This document shows, piece after piece, positions 1 to 9,790 of a stretch of DNA of 37,142 bases. The stretch is from Alphaproteobacteria bacterium (GTDB lineage: Bacteria; Pseudomonadota; Alphaproteobacteria; Sphingomonadales; Sphingomonadaceae). The position numbers and the translations under genes are program-made. Below the pieces are notes generated by a model that saw nothing but the letters and a program-made list of their open reading frames with translations, ran no database searches and was not told the DNA's origin. The DNA lies in NCBI GenBank assembly GCA_003241875.1, contig QBLU01000036.1, positions 1 through 37,142 of the forward strand. The letters run 5' to 3'. Positions within the stretch are counted from its first letter, which is position 1; every line of letters starts with the position of its first letter.

Positions 1-3000
1 GGCACTGCCGCCGGTGCCCACATCGGGGTCGGCCGCGCCCGCCGCGGCCGCGGCGAACAGCGTCGCGGCACCGGCAATGGTCAATGTCCCCGACACGGCG
101 TCGTCGGGCCGCGCCTCGGCCAGCGCCAGGGTGATCGTCGCTGCCCCGCCGATGGCATCGCCGCCACGGGTGCCGCCGACGCCGCCGACAGCGCCGGCAT
201 CGGTTGCAAGGCTCGCGATGGCCATGCTGCCGGCCGCGCCGGTACCGGCATGCTGCGTCACCAGCAGTCCCGCGCTGCCGCCACGGGCGTTGCCGCCGCC
301 GGCCCGGATCGCGCCGGGCCCCTGTCCCAGGCCACCGGCGCCGCCATCGGCATGGACGTCGAGCACCACGTCATCGGCCGTCAACGGCCCGCCGCGCGCC
401 GCCAGCATGGCGCTGCCCGCGACCGCATTGCCGCCGGCGCCGCCCCGGCTGGGGCCATCCGGCCCGACACCACCCGAACCACCGCTGCCGGCTTCGGCGC
501 CGGCATCGACGGATACCCGGCCGAATTCGGCAAAGCCGACCAGCGGATCGGCGATGCCCCCGGCAATGATGCCGATTTCCCCACCGCCACCGGTGGCATT
601 GCCGCCATTGCCGCCCGTGCCGCCGACCGCACCCGGGATACCGAGCGCGGCACCGCCGTCGCCGCCGCGGCCGCCGATCGCCTGGTTCGCCACGATGACG
701 TCCAGCAGTTCGACCTGCCCCGCCGCCGCACCGACCAGCAGCTGGACAGCGCCGGCGACGGCCGCCCCGCCATCGCCACCGGCGACCCCGGGCAGCGCCT
801 GCTGCGAGCCCGCGCCGCCCATGGCATCGATGCCGATCACCAGCGCGCGCGCGGTCAATCTCGCCGGCGCCAGGCCGGCATCGGGGCCGTTGCCGACGCC
901 ATTGATGCTCGCCAGCGTGGTGGCGCTGCCGCCAGCGCCGCGCTGCGCATCACCGCCCCGTGCGCGCGCATCGAGGGTCAGGACGCCGTTTACCAACAGC
1001 GATCCGCGCAGCACGTCGAACGACACGGAGCCGCCGATGGCGTCGCCGCCAGTCCCGCCATTGCCCGCCACGGCGTCTGCCGACAGCAGCAGCGAGGCGT
1101 CGATATCGACGCTGCCGCGATTGGCGACGACCCTCACGCCCCCCGCCGCCGCATCGCCGCCGGCCCCAGATCCCGAGCTGCCGCCGAAGGTGTCGGCCAG
1201 CAGCGGTGTCATGCCGGCGATGGTGATCGTGCCGCCGGTGCCGCCGGACGCCGCCGATGCCGCCGCCAGCAGCACCGTGCCACCGGTCGCCGCACCCGCC
1301 GCGCCGCTCCCCTCGACATTGCCGCCACGGGCGGTCAGATCGACGCTGAAACTGCTTTCGACGTCATCGACGGTGATGGTCGATCCGGCGTCGGCGGCGC
1401 GGATGACCAGGCTGCCGCCGAAAGCATCGCCGCCGCTGGCGCCCGATCCGCCCGATGCCGTGCCGAGATATTCCAGCCCCGAAGCGATGGTGATGCTGCC
1501 GCCGCCCGTCGCGACGATCGTGCTCGCCGCCGCCCTGCCGATACCGCCGGCAAGCGCGGCACCGGCGCCGGTGCCGCTGGCGTCGACCGAGAGCGTCGGC
1601 AGGGCGATGGTGCCGCCGTTGGCAATGATGTCGACGCCGCCGCCGCTACCATCGCCGCCGTTGCCGAACCCGCCCAGCCCGGCGCCGCTGACATCGATGA
1701 GGCCGATAGCCGCCACGCTCAAGATACCGGCGCTGGCGATCGTCACCCGGCCGCCGCTGGCGCTGCCGCCGACAAAAATGTCGGTGGCGACGATCCGGCC
1801 GGCGGCGGTGATTTCGGCGCTGCCGGTCAGCGCCAGGCTGCCGCCCGCCGCCGTGGTGGTCGCGATGTCGCCGCCGACCACGGCGATGCCGGCACCCTCG
1901 AGCGCCGTTGCCGAGGCATCGAGGCTGACCGAACCGGCGATGGTGACGTTGCCACCCGCCGCGAGCGCGATGCTGCCGCCGCGGGCCTGGCCTTCGAAGC
2001 CGGCAGCAACCAGGCGGCTGCCCTCGCCGCCCGCCATCAGCGTGCCGCCATCGATCAGCAGTGCGATCGACCCGCCGATCCCGTTGCCGGGCGTGACACC
2101 GCCGAATGGTACTGCAACACCAAAGCCCTGGGCCTGCGCCTCCACGCCGTCGCGCAGTGTGACGCTGCCGAGCACCGACCCGATGCGGACCTGGCCGCCG
2201 ACGCCGTCCCCGCCGCGGGCACCCAGGGTATAGGCGTCTCCGCCAGAACCATCGGCTGCCAGATAGGCAAAGCCGTTGACGCTGATGCTGCCAGTGACGG
2301 GCGCCACGCCATTTGCCCATTGTTCCAGCCTGATGCCTGCCGCGCCGCCGGTGCCGCGGCCTGCAACGCCGGCGGAACCGCCGCCGGATCCGCTGGCGTA
2401 TATCTCCAGGTTGCCGACCGACACCGTCACCGGATTGCCGCTGACATCGTGGGGGCTCGCCAGCAACAGCCCGGAGCCGCCGGTGCCGCTGCCCCCGGCG
2501 CTGAACCTGATATCCCCCTCGCGCACGCCCGCGTCGCCGCCGATGCCCTCGATGTCGATCGTGGTTGCGCCGGTGCCGAGCGAACCGCCGCGCGCCAACA
2601 GCAGCGCGCTGCCGCCACGGGCGTCGCCGCCACGGCCGCCGATGCTGTCGCCGACGCCCGACCCCGGCTGCCCGCCGGACCCGCCCTCGGCAAACATTTC
2701 GAGAAAGACATCGCCCAGGCTGACGCTGCTGAGGATGACCGGCGCGCCGACCGCGCCGGACACCAGGCCGATCTCGCTGACCCCACCAAAGGCATTGCCG
2801 CCGCGGCCCCCGTCACCACCCAGCGCATCCGGATCATCGCCGCCCCGGCCACCGCCGCCGCTGCGCGCCGCCGCCTCGACCAGCAGGCCGCCGACCGTGA
2901 TCGTGCTGTCGACACCGCGCGCCGTCAGCCGCAGTCCCGATCCTGGCGCGGCGTCCGGCCCGCCACCGGCGACCGCGGCGTTGCCGCCGTCACCGCCCGC

Positions 3001-5922
3001 GCCGCCATCCACGCCATCGCCGCCGCTGCCCGCAAAGGCATTGGCGTTCATCAGGAAACTTCCCGCCGTCAGGCTGGCGGTTTCGCCTGTGCCCGACGTG
3101 ATGATCCAGTCGATGCTGCCGCCATCGGCATCGCCGCCGCGGCCGGCCAGCGCATCGCCGCCGACCGCGCTCGTGCCGACCACCACGCCGCCAGCGACGC
3201 GCACCGTCGATCGGGTGACCAGCAGGTTCGATGTGCCGCCAACGGCATCGCCGCCGGCCGTGCCGCCGCCGCCGACCGCACTGACCTCGACACCGAACGC
3301 ACCGATGGTAACGTCACCATCGGTGATCCCGATCAATGCCTGGCCGCCGCTGGCGGTGCCGCCGTCGCCCGGCCCGCCACCGCCTTCGGCGCCATTGCCG
3401 GCCAGGGCCCGGGCATCCAGCGCCAGCGTGGGGCCGAACGCCAGCGTGCCGTTGTCGACCGCCAGGTCGATGCGACCCCCTTCGGCACTGCCGCCGTCGC
3501 CCGAAAAGCCGCCACCGCCGGTCGCCAGCGCCGACACCAACATGGCGATGTCGGTCGCAAAGTTGCCGCCGTTTGCCGCCTGGAACGCCACCTGGCCGCC
3601 CGTCGCGCCACCGCCGACGCCCGCGGACCCGCCGCTCGCTTCGGCCAGCAGCCGGATCTGGCCGCCCGGCTCGATCGTCGTGATGCTGCCGCCGTCGGCG
3701 ACGAGCCGGGCGAGGCCACCGCTGGCCGCCCCGCCGACGCCGTTTTCATCAGCCCGGCCACCGATCCCGCTGGCATCGACGGCAAAGCCGAGGGCGGCCG
3801 AAACCACGCCGCCGGTGCCGTTGGTGGTCAGGCTGGCGATGCCGCCGGCACCCGTGCCGCCGGGGAACTGTCCGCCCTCGCCGATAGCAGCCACGCCGAG
3901 CGTGCCGGCAATCGTCAGCCGGGAATCCTGGCCAGCGGTTGCGGTTGCGACGCCGCCCCTGCCGTTGCCGCCGCCGCTACTGTCCTGGCTGGAGGCGCCG
4001 CCGCCATAGCCGCCGGCGTCGAGCGTCGCGTCACTACCGATCGCCACGATGCTGCCGGCCTGGGCGCCGAGCGTGATCTGGCCGCCCTGTCCGTCACCGG
4101 CCCCGGTGTCCGAAACGCGGCCGCCGACGCCTTGCGCCCGCCCGATGAAGACGCCGGCGGAGATGGTCGCGTTGCGCGCCGCAAACAGGCCGCCACCTTC
4201 AAGATTGCCGCCGCCCTGGCCGTTGCCGCCGGCAAGGAAGCCGTTGCCACCCACCCCGCTCATGTCGATCTGGACGAGGTTGGCCATGCTTATCACCCCG
4301 CCATCCGTCGCCACGATGTCGACCGTGCCGCCGGAACCATTGCCGCCGATGCCCTGGTCGATGCTGTCGCCCCCGAACCCGCGCGCGTTGGCCCTGACGA
4401 CGGAATCGCCACCGGTGACAAGAACCCTGCCGCCGTCGAACGCGCCGATGCGGCTCGAGCCTGCAACCCCGGTGCCGCCGATGTCGCCGCCGCCGCCCTG
4501 CCCGTCGGCGTTGGTGGCGATGCTGCCGGCCGAGATGGTGCTGCCGGCAAAGGCCGTGATGTTGGCGGTGCCGCCAAAGCCGCTGCCACCCGGGGCATCG
4601 AAGGCGTCATCCCCGACGCCGCGCGCCGACGCCACCAGGAAACCGCCCACGGTCAGATTTGCGCCACCCTGGGCAGAGACCAGCGTCAGCCCGGCGTTGC
4701 GGCTGGCACCGTCCGTCGCCGACGAGAAGGCGTCGGTGCCGATCCGCGCATCGCGGGCGATCGTCATCGCATTGCCCGCGGTCGCCATCAGCGTGGCGAC
4801 ACTGCCGGCCGAGAGCGTCAGCCCCGCTGCATAGCTCGCAACGCCCTGGACGTTCTCGGCCCGCGCAGCGGTCTTGGCCTTGCCCTGCACATCCGACGTG
4901 TAGTTGGTGGCATCGAGGGCGAGGCTGGCCGCCCCGGTGCCCCCCGACGGCTGCTCGGCAAACGGCGTGGCGGCGCTGACGTCGGTGATGTTGTGGCCCG
5001 CCGACAAGATGATGGCATTGCCGGCCACATCGGCGGCGCCGGCGATGTCGAAACCCAGGTTGCCGCTGCCGGTGATCAACAGCGTTACCGCGTTGTTCTT
5101 GGGCATCGCCATCAGGTAGATGCGGTGCGGGTCGCTGATCGTGCCGGCCGCGCCCGTGGTTGTGCCGCCATGGACGATCGCATCGCTGGCGTCGGTGCCG
5201 ATCGTCGCGGTCACGTCGAACAGCCCGGCGTTGTAGCTGATGTCGACGGCCTCGGCCGCGACCAGCGCCGCGCTGCCGTTGACGTCGATCACGCCCGCCT
5301 GCCGAATGCGGGGTGCCACCGCCACGACATAGGAGCCGCCGTTGAGCGCATTGATCCGGGCGCCCGCATCGATGTCGATGGCCGCCGTGCTGCCGCTCGC
5401 CGACCTCAGGCTGTAGCTGGCGCCGTTGAGAAAGCCGCCATTGCCGTCGGTGACGGGATCATTGGCCGTCAGCAGCAGGTTGCCGATGTTGAAGCGTGCC
5501 GTCTCTCCCAGCAGGATGCCGCCCGGCGCATAGAACCACACCGAGCCGCCGGCTCCGGAATTGACGGTGCCGTTGAAGGCGATGACGCGCGACGGATCGG
5601 CGGCGATGATGCGATTGAGCACGGTGTAGACACCGCCGGGCACCTGTCCGGCGATATAGTCGACGGTGTTGCCGGCCGGCAGGAAGTCGATCGCACCGCC
5701 GCCGATGGCGGTGTCGGCCGGCGTCCAGTTGATCGTCGCCTGCGCGGTATTGACGATGACCAGGTCGAGGCCGGGCTGGCTGCGATCGATGAAGACATCG
5801 CCGAAGGTCGGCACGCCCGCACCGTCAAAGGCCTGGCCGAGCGCCGGCGCCGTGGTCAGCGGCTGTGCCACGAGCAAAGCCGCAAGCACGCGCCGAGACG
5901 GCAGGTGGCGGTCGCGGACCAT
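1..5922 (-). CDS. TpsA: giant glycine-rich two-partner-secretion exoprotein (partial, C-terminus outside window)
   Basis: The frame is open from ATG at 5922 to the left edge (1974 codons, no stop), so the gene is partial. The first 30 or so residues are a signal peptide (hydrophobic LAALLVAQPL, cleavage near ALGQ-A). Residues about 35-250 resemble the TPS/haemagglutination-activity domain: NTAQATINW, then YTVLNRIIAADPSRVIAFNG, then FYAPGGILLG, matching the family pattern of N-rich strands around an 'NPxGVxFG'-like turn. The rest is a long run of glycine-rich turns (GxGGxxxGG) alternating with short beta strands, repeating about every 37-43 residues where I counted, as expected for a right-handed beta-helix. 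Known family role: surface or secreted adhesin, haemagglutinin or contact-dependent toxin, exported by its TpsB partner. The cargo type cannot be told without the C-terminus. It overlaps the tpsB stop by one base (TGATG), so the two are coupled. Confidence 0.9.
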   Translation of the reverse strand, partial: MVRDRHLPSRRVLAALLVAQPLTTAPALGQAFDGAGVPTFGDVFIDRSQPGLDLVIVNTAQATINWTPADTAIGGGAIDFLPAGNTVDYIAGQVPGGVYTVLNRIIAADPSRVIAFNGTVNSGAGGSVWFYAPGGILLGETARFNIGNLLLTANDPVTDGNGGFLNGASYSLRSASGSTAAIDIDAGARINALNGGSYVVAVAPRIRQAGVIDVNGSAALVAAEAVDISYNAGLFDVTATIGTDASDAIVHGGTTTGAAGTISDPHRIYLMAMPKNNAVTLLITGSGNLGFDIAGAADVAGNAIILSAGHNITDVSAATPFAEQPSGGTGAASLALDATNYTSDVQGKAKTAARAENVQGVASYAAGLTLSAGSVATLMATAGNAMTIARDARIGTDAFSSATDGASRNAGLTLVSAQGGANLTVGGFLVASARGVGDDAFDAPGGSGFGGTANITAFAGSTISAGSIATNADGQGGGGDIGGTGVAGSSRIGAFDGGRVLVTGGDSVVRANARGFGGDSIDQGIGGNGSGGTVDIVATDGGVISMANLVQIDMSGVGGNGFLAGGNGQGGGNLEGGGLFAARNATISAGVFIGRAQGVGGRVSDTGAGDGQGGQITLGAQAGSIVAIGSDATLDAGGYGGGASSQDSSGGGNGRGGVATATAGQDSRLTIAGTLGVAAIGEGGQFPGGTGAGGIASLTTNGTGGVVSAALGFAVDASGIGGRADENGVGGAASGGLARLVADGGSITTIEPGGQIRLLAEASGGSAGVGGGATGGQVAFQAANGGNFATDIAMLVSALATGGGGFSGDGGSAEGGRIDLAVDNGTLAFGPTLALDARALAGNGAEGGGGPGDGGTASGGQALIGITDGDVTIGAFGVEVSAVGGGGTAGGDAVGGTSNLLVTRSTVRVAGGVVVGTSAVGGDALAGRGGDADGGSIDWIITSGTGETASLTAGSFLMNANAFAGSGGDGVDGGAGGDGGNAAVAGGGPDAAPGSGLRLTARGVDSTITVGGLLVEAAARSGGGGRGGDDPDALGGDGGRGGNAFGGVSEIGLVSGAVGAPVILSSVSLGDVFLEMFAEGGSGGQPGSGVGDSIGGRGGDARGGSALLLARGGSLGTGATTIDIEGIGGDAGVREGDIRFSAGGSGTGGSGLLLASPHDVSGNPVTVSVGNLEIYASGSGGGSAGVAGRGTGGAAGIRLEQWANGVAPVTGSISVNGFAYLAADGSGGDAYTLGARGGDGVGGQVRIGSVLGSVTLRDGVEAQAQGFGVAVPFGGVTPGNGIGGSIALLIDGGTLMAGGEGSRLVAAGFEGQARGGSIALAAGGNVTIAGSVSLDASATALEGAGIAVVGGDIATTTAAGGSLALTGSAEITAAGRIVATDIFVGGSASGGRVTIASAGILSVAAIGLIDVSGAGLGGFGNGGDGSGGGVDIIANGGTIALPTLSVDASGTGAGAALAGGIGRAAASTIVATGGGSITIASGLEYLGTASGGSGASGGDAFGGSLVIRAADAGSTITVDDVESSFSVDLTARGGNVEGSGAAGAATGGTVLLAAASAASGGTGGTITIAGMTPLLADTFGGSSGSGAGGDAAAGGVRVVANRGSVDIDASLLLSADAVAGNGGTGGDAIGGSVSFDVLRGSLLVNGVLTLDARARGGDAQRGAGGSATTLASINGVGNGPDAGLAPARLTARALVIGIDAMGGAGSQQALPGVAGGDGGAAVAGAVQLLVGAAAGQVELLDVIVANQAIGGRGGDGGAALGIPGAVGGTGGNGGNATGGGGEIGIIAGGIADPLVGFAEFGRVSVDAGAEAGSGGSGGVGPDGPSRGGAGGNAVAGSAMLAARGGPLTADDVVLDVHADGGAGGLGQGPGAIRAGGGNARGGSAGLLVTQHAGTGAAGSMAIASLATDAGAVGGVGGTRGGDAIGGAATITLALAEARPDDAVSGTLTIAGAATLFAAAAAGAADPDVGTGGSA

Positions 5923-7739
5923 CAGCGGTCTCCCCAGGGCAGCAGGCGGGTCGTCAGCGACACCAGCAGCCGGACGTCGCCGCTTTGGACCCGGCCGGCG
6001 TCACGCAGCGGCACCGCGAGGCTGACATCGACCCGCGCCTTGTCGGCCCAGCCGAGCCGCGCCCCGGCCCCCACCGACGTCACCTGCTGCGGGTCGAAGC
6101 CTGCCGGCGTGCCGCGATTCCACACCCATTCGGTGTCGACAAAGGCATAGGGCTGCACGCCGACGCGGTATTGCGACAGCAGACCGATGCGATCGTGCCG
6201 CAGTTCGGCCTGGAAACCGACGCCGCTGTCGCCGGCCAGCGTGCCGGGATCATAGCCGCGGCCGATGGTGTAGTTTCCGGCCGAAAACTGCTCGATCGAA
6301 AACAACGGCGCGCTGGAAATCTGGGCGCGCGGCAGCAGCGCCAGCGTCATCGTCGGCGCAAACCGCCACTCGGCCAGCCCGGTGAAGCGCAGCACCGTCG
6401 CCGTCGGAGAGCCGTCGACCTGGCTCGGCGTCACCACGCCGGCGCCGCAGGCCGCGATATCGGCGAGGCAGTTGGGGCTGGCGTTCAGGATGTCGAGGCC
6501 CTGCCGCAGTTCCAGCAGCCCGGCGAGGTGCCAGCCGATGGTGCCGCCGGGCCCGACGCCGCGCATGTCGACGGCATCGAAATCGAGCCGGCCATAGAGC
6601 ACGCGCAACCGATCCCGCGACAGCGCCTGGTCGGGCAGGCCGGTGCCGGCGTTGAACCGCACCCGCTGGTCGACAAGGTCCAAGCCCAAGGCGGTGCCGA
6701 TCGCCAGCGCCTGCGATCGCACCAGCGGATAGGTCGCCTCGACATTGGCGATCAGCGACCGGGCATGGACCGAGATCACCGGGTCGCCGGTGTCGGGCGC
6801 GGTCCAGGCATAGGTGAAATTGCCGCCGAACCGCAGCCCCTGGCCGCCGATGGCGAAATCATGGCCCAACTGCAACACCTGCTGCTCGGCGAAATCGGCG
6901 GTCGAATAGAAGGACACGCTGGTGCGATCGCCGAGCCCGGTCAACCCGTTGAACTGCGCGCGCAACTGCCCGCCCCAGCGCCCGGTCTGGGCCGGGGCGT
7001 AATCCTGGATGCCGAGGTCGATCGCGACGGCTGTGCGCTTGACCGACACCTCCCCGATCATGTCGCCGGGCGCGGTGCCGGCCGGTTTCAACGCCAGCCG
7101 CACGTCGAGCCCCGGCATGTCGCGCGCCAGCAGCAGATACCGCTCCGCCGCCAGCCGGTTGAACACTGCCCCGGTGGCGATATGGTCAAGATAGCGCGCC
7201 ACCTGGCGCTCGTTGCGGCCGGCATCGCCGCGCACCCGGATGGCGGTGAGGCGCGCGTACAGCACCTCGAATGTCACCGCGCCGCCCTCGATGCGTTGGG
7301 TCGGCACCTGCACCGCGGCCAGATAGCCCTGGCGGCGCAGGATCGTCGCCGCGGCATCGCGGATCTCGCAGACGACGGCGATCGGCTGTTCGGTACCGAC
7401 ATAGCGGCGCCAGGCCGGCTCCAGCGCCGCGGGCGAGACCGGGCCCAAATTGTTGAAGGTCGCGGCGGTCAGCGTCACCTTGATCGCGGCATACGCCGGA
7501 TCGGCCAGCGTACACGGGCTGCGTTCGATGTCGCCTTCGACGCGCAGCCGCGACGGGGTGGCCAGGGGCTGGCGCCGGCCGGGATCGATCTCCTCGCGCG
7601 TCGGCAGATTGACATTGGGCGTGACGACCTGAGCCATTGCCGCAGCGGCGCAGAGCAGCGCCGTTGCGGCAGCGGCGCAGAGCAGCGCCGGCAGCACAAG
7701 CAGCTGGACGCCGACGCGACCGCCCTGACCCCCTGGCAT
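5922..7739 (-). CDS. TpsB: ShlB/FhaC/HecB-family outer-membrane transporter
   Basis: About 605 residues, usual size for FhaC/ShlB transporters, which export a TpsA partner across the outer membrane. A signal peptide occupies residues 1-37 (cleavage near AMA-QVV). A proline-containing linker follows, then POTRA-like modules (about 60-215) and a C-terminal 16-strand beta-barrel region ending in a short strand (LLVSLTTRLLPWGDR). The barrel has GRGYDPGTLAGDSG, the conserved (V/G)RGY motif of loop L6 in the Omp85/TpsB superfamily. I chose ATG at 7739 over an in-frame TTG at 7763 because a G-rich Shine-Dalgarno stretch precedes it. The adjacent tpsA starts on the last base of its stop codon, so this exoprotein is almost certainly its substrate. 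Confidence 0.92.
   Translation of the reverse strand: MPGGQGGRVGVQLLVLPALLCAAAATALLCAAAAMAQVVTPNVNLPTREEIDPGRRQPLATPSRLRVEGDIERSPCTLADPAYAAIKVTLTAATFNNLGPVSPAALEPAWRRYVGTEQPIAVVCEIRDAAATILRRQGYLAAVQVPTQRIEGGAVTFEVLYARLTAIRVRGDAGRNERQVARYLDHIATGAVFNRLAAERYLLLARDMPGLDVRLALKPAGTAPGDMIGEVSVKRTAVAIDLGIQDYAPAQTGRWGGQLRAQFNGLTGLGDRTSVSFYSTADFAEQQVLQLGHDFAIGGQGLRFGGNFTYAWTAPDTGDPVISVHARSLIANVEATYPLVRSQALAIGTALGLDLVDQRVRFNAGTGLPDQALSRDRLRVLYGRLDFDAVDMRGVGPGGTIGWHLAGLLELRQGLDILNASPNCLADIAACGAGVVTPSQVDGSPTATVLRFTGLAEWRFAPTMTLALLPRAQISSAPLFSIEQFSAGNYTIGRGYDPGTLAGDSGVGFQAELRHDRIGLLSQYRVGVQPYAFVDTEWVWNRGTPAGFDPQQVTSVGAGARLGWADKARVDVSLAVPLRDAGRVQSGDVRLLVSLTTRLLPWGDR
7633..7686. repeat. 27-bp tandem duplication inside the tpsB signal-peptide coding region
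   Basis: Two adjacent 27-bp units, 7633-7659 and 7660-7686, match at 25 of 27 positions. In the tpsB frame they encode two copies of a nine-residue hydrophobic segment (ALLCAAAAT / ALLCAAAAM), lengthening the signal-peptide core. Seen directly in the sequence. Confidence 0.9.
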
Positions 7740-7792
7740 CGTCAATGCCCCCCCAAGGACCAAAGGCTATGCCTGTCGCGTCACCATGTCAT

Positions 7793-7822
7793 TACCGAAA
7801 CGACAGCGGTGGCTGTATAAAT
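7793..7822 (+). promoter_or_regulatory. candidate pyrC promoter in the tpsB-pyrC divergent region
   Basis: The 155-bp gap between the divergent tpsB and pyrC starts is less GC-rich than its surroundings. TTACCG (7793-7798) and TATAAA (7816-7821) are about 17 bases apart and could be -35/-10 elements for pyrC. The same AT-rich block reads TTATACA on the other strand and could serve tpsB. Pattern match only. Confidence 0.3.
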
Positions 7823-7894
7823 CCGCCAAATCGTCATGTTGCCGCTGGCGAGCGCCGGCGCTAACCCGATGCCAGCCATCGTTGGAACCCCGCC

Positions 7895-8941
7895 ATGACC
7901 GCAGTATCGCCGCCATCCGATCGCCACCTGACGCTCCGCCGGCCCGACGACTGGCATGTCCATCTGCGCGATGGCGCGATGCTCGGCGCCGTCGTCGGCC
8001 ATACCGCCCGGCAGTTTGCCCGTGCCATCGTCATGCCCAATCTGAAGCCGCCGGTAACGACGGCGGCGGCCGGGGCTGCCTATCGCGACCGCATCCTGGC
8101 GGCGCTGCCGCCGGACAGCGACTTCACCCCGCTGATGACCTGCTACCTGACCGACGGCATCGATGCCGACGAGATCGCGCGCGGCCATGCCGAGGGCGTG
8201 TTCACCGCCGCCAAGCTGTATCCTGCCAACGCCACCACCAATTCGGCGCACGGCGTCACCGATGTCCGCCATATCCGCGCCGCGCTGGAGACCATGCAGC
8301 GCATTGGCATGCCGCTGCTCATCCATGGTGAAGTCACCGATGCCGATGTCGACATCTTCGACCGCGAGGCAGTGTTCATCGACCGCACGCTGGCAGGGCT
8401 GGTGCGAGACTATCCGGCGCTGAAGATCGTCTTCGAACACATCACCACCGCCGACGCCGCAGCTTTTGTCGAGGCCGCGCCGGCGACCGTCGCGGCGACG
8501 ATCACCCCGCATCACCTCGCCATCAACCGCAACGCCATGTTCGAAGGCGGCATCCGCCCGCACCTTTACTGCCTGCCGGTGCTGAAGCGCGAGACGCACC
8601 AGCTGGCGCTGCGCCGCGCGGCGACCTCGGGCAACCCGAAATTCTTCCTCGGCACTGATTCCGCCCCCCATGTCGCCTCGACCAAGGAAACCGCCTGCGG
8701 CTGCGCCGGCATGTTCAACGCGCCGTTCGCGCTCGAAAGCTATGCCCGCACCTTCGAGGAGGAAGGCGCGCTCGAGCGCCTCGAAGGCTTTGCCAGCCTG
8801 TTCGGCCCGACCTTCTATGGCCTGCCGGTCAACACCGGCACGGTCACGCTAGAGCGCACGCCGGTGACCGTGCCCGACCGCATCGGCGACGTCGTGCCGT
8901 TCCTCGCCGGCGAAACGCTCGGCTGGCGGTTCGCCGGCTAG
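7895..8941 (+). CDS. pyrC: Dihydroorotase (class II, PyrC)
   Basis: 348 residues, the length of the E. coli-type class II enzyme. It catalyses reversible cyclisation of N-carbamoyl-L-aspartate to dihydroorotate, the third step of pyrimidine synthesis, in the cytoplasm. The dinuclear-zinc amidohydrolase ligands are all visible: WHVHLRD (H21, H23), carboxylated lysine K107 in [14 protein letters not shown]144 in LIHGEV, H182 in FEHIT, and D255 in GTDSAPH. The substrate-binding MPNL and [11 protein letters not shown] segments are also present. The start ATG has a GGAA Shine-Dalgarno 9 bases upstream and lies just before the [12 protein letters not shown] hallmark. It stands alone, divergent from tpsB and convergent with gpmA. 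Confidence 0.97.
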   Translation: MTAVSPPSDRHLTLRRPDDWHVHLRDGAMLGAVVGHTARQFARAIVMPNLKPPVTTAAAGAAYRDRILAALPPDSDFTPLMTCYLTDGIDADEIARGHAEGVFTAAKLYPANATTNSAHGVTDVRHIRAALETMQRIGMPLLIHGEVTDADVDIFDREAVFIDRTLAGLVRDYPALKIVFEHITTADAAAFVEAAPATVAATITPHHLAINRNAMFEGGIRPHLYCLPVLKRETHQLALRRAATSGNPKFFLGTDSAPHVASTKETACGCAGMFNAPFALESYARTFEEEGALERLEGFASLFGPTFYGLPVNTGTVTLERTPVTVPDRIGDVVPFLAGETLGWRFAG

Positions 8942-8973
8942 GGTCGCTTGGAATCTGGTTGAATTATAATGCC

Positions 8974-8995
8974 TCCGACAAGCTCAGCCTGAGCA
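8974..8995. repeat. single copy of palindromic repeat family A (pyrC/gpmA junction)
   Basis: CCGACAAGCTCAGCCTGAGC matches the core of the repeat arms at 13381-13454 and 19360-19437. It contains the near-perfect palindrome GCTCAGCCTGAGC and lies between the convergent pyrC and gpmA genes. Confidence 0.75.
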
Positions 8996-9018
8996 GATCG
9001 ATCCCAATCCAATCGACG

Positions 9019-9699
9019 TCAGTCCAGATAACGCCGCCCTAACGCCGTCAGGTCGTCCGCCAGTTCATAGACCATCGGCCGCCCGGTCGGGATTTCCTCA
9101 TGGACGATGTCGTCGTCCGAAATCCCCGACAGATGCTTGACCAGCGCGCGCAGCGAGTTGCCATGGGCGGCGATGATCACCCGCTTGCCGGCCTTCAGTT
9201 CCGGCACGATGGCGCTGTCCCAATAGGGCAGCACGCGGGCGATCGTGTCCTTCAGGCTTTCGGCGTCGGGGATGGTGATGCCGGCATAGCGGCGATCACC
9301 GGCCAGATCGTATTGCGAGCCACGCACCAGCGGCGGCGGCGGCACGTCGAAGCTGCGGCGCCAGATCTTGACCTGATCCTCGCCATGCTCGGCGGCGGTC
9401 TCGGCCTTGTTGAGCCCGGTCAGGCCGCCATAATGACGCTCGTTGAGCTGCCAGTTCTTGGTGACCGGCAGCCACAGCCGGCCCATCGCCTCCAGCGCCA
9501 GGTTGAGCGTCTTGATCGCCCGCGACTGCACGCTGGTAAAGGCGATGTCGAAGTCGAGCCCCGCCGCCTGCATGGCCACGCCCGCTGCCGTTGCCTCGGT
9601 CACGCCCTGCTCGGTCAGGCCGACATCCCACCAGCCGGTAAAGCGGTTTTCCAGGTTCCAGGCCGACTGGCCGTGGCGAAGAAGGACGAGACTGGGCAT
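9019..9699 (-). CDS. gpmA: 2,3-bisphosphoglycerate-dependent phosphoglycerate mutase
   Basis: 226 residues. It interconverts 3- and 2-phosphoglycerate in glycolysis and gluconeogenesis through a phosphohistidine. The histidine-phosphatase motif [10 protein letters not shown] (H9 phosphorylated) is followed by R60 (VQSRAIKT), E87 in [13 protein letters not shown], and the second catalytic H179 in [16 protein letters not shown]. The C-terminal GRPMVYEL is also typical. ATG at 9699 is chosen because GGAG lies 5 bases upstream; an in-frame GTG at 9705 would sit on top of that site. Monocistronic by appearance, facing pyrC. Confidence 0.97.
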   Translation of the reverse strand: MPSLVLLRHGQSAWNLENRFTGWWDVGLTEQGVTEATAAGVAMQAAGLDFDIAFTSVQSRAIKTLNLALEAMGRLWLPVTKNWQLNERHYGGLTGLNKAETAAEHGEDQVKIWRRSFDVPPPPLVRGSQYDLAGDRRYAGITIPDAESLKDTIARVLPYWDSAIVPELKAGKRVIIAAHGNSLRALVKHLSGISDDDIVHEEIPTGRPMVYELADDLTALGRRYLD

Positions 9700-9790
9700 G
9701 AACACTCCGGTTGTTGTGTGCCGCCGCTTTGCCAGTTGCCGCGGCCGCAGCGCAAGCCATCACCGCGCGGCACGCTGCGACCGACGGCGC

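Noticed and set aside
14-2233. Pro/Ala-rich 739-codon plus-strand frame, and a similar one at 2276-4009
   Set aside because: Low-complexity shadows of tpsA in another frame, with no motif.
250-6150. A plus-strand open frame of 1966 codons antisense to tpsA and the end of tpsB
   Set aside because: Its codons line up exactly with those of the minus-strand gene, its composition (Ala/Arg/Asp/Gly) is what glycine- and alanine-rich codons give when read backwards, and no domain is visible. The minus-strand reading has a signal peptide, a TPS domain and a coupled transporter.
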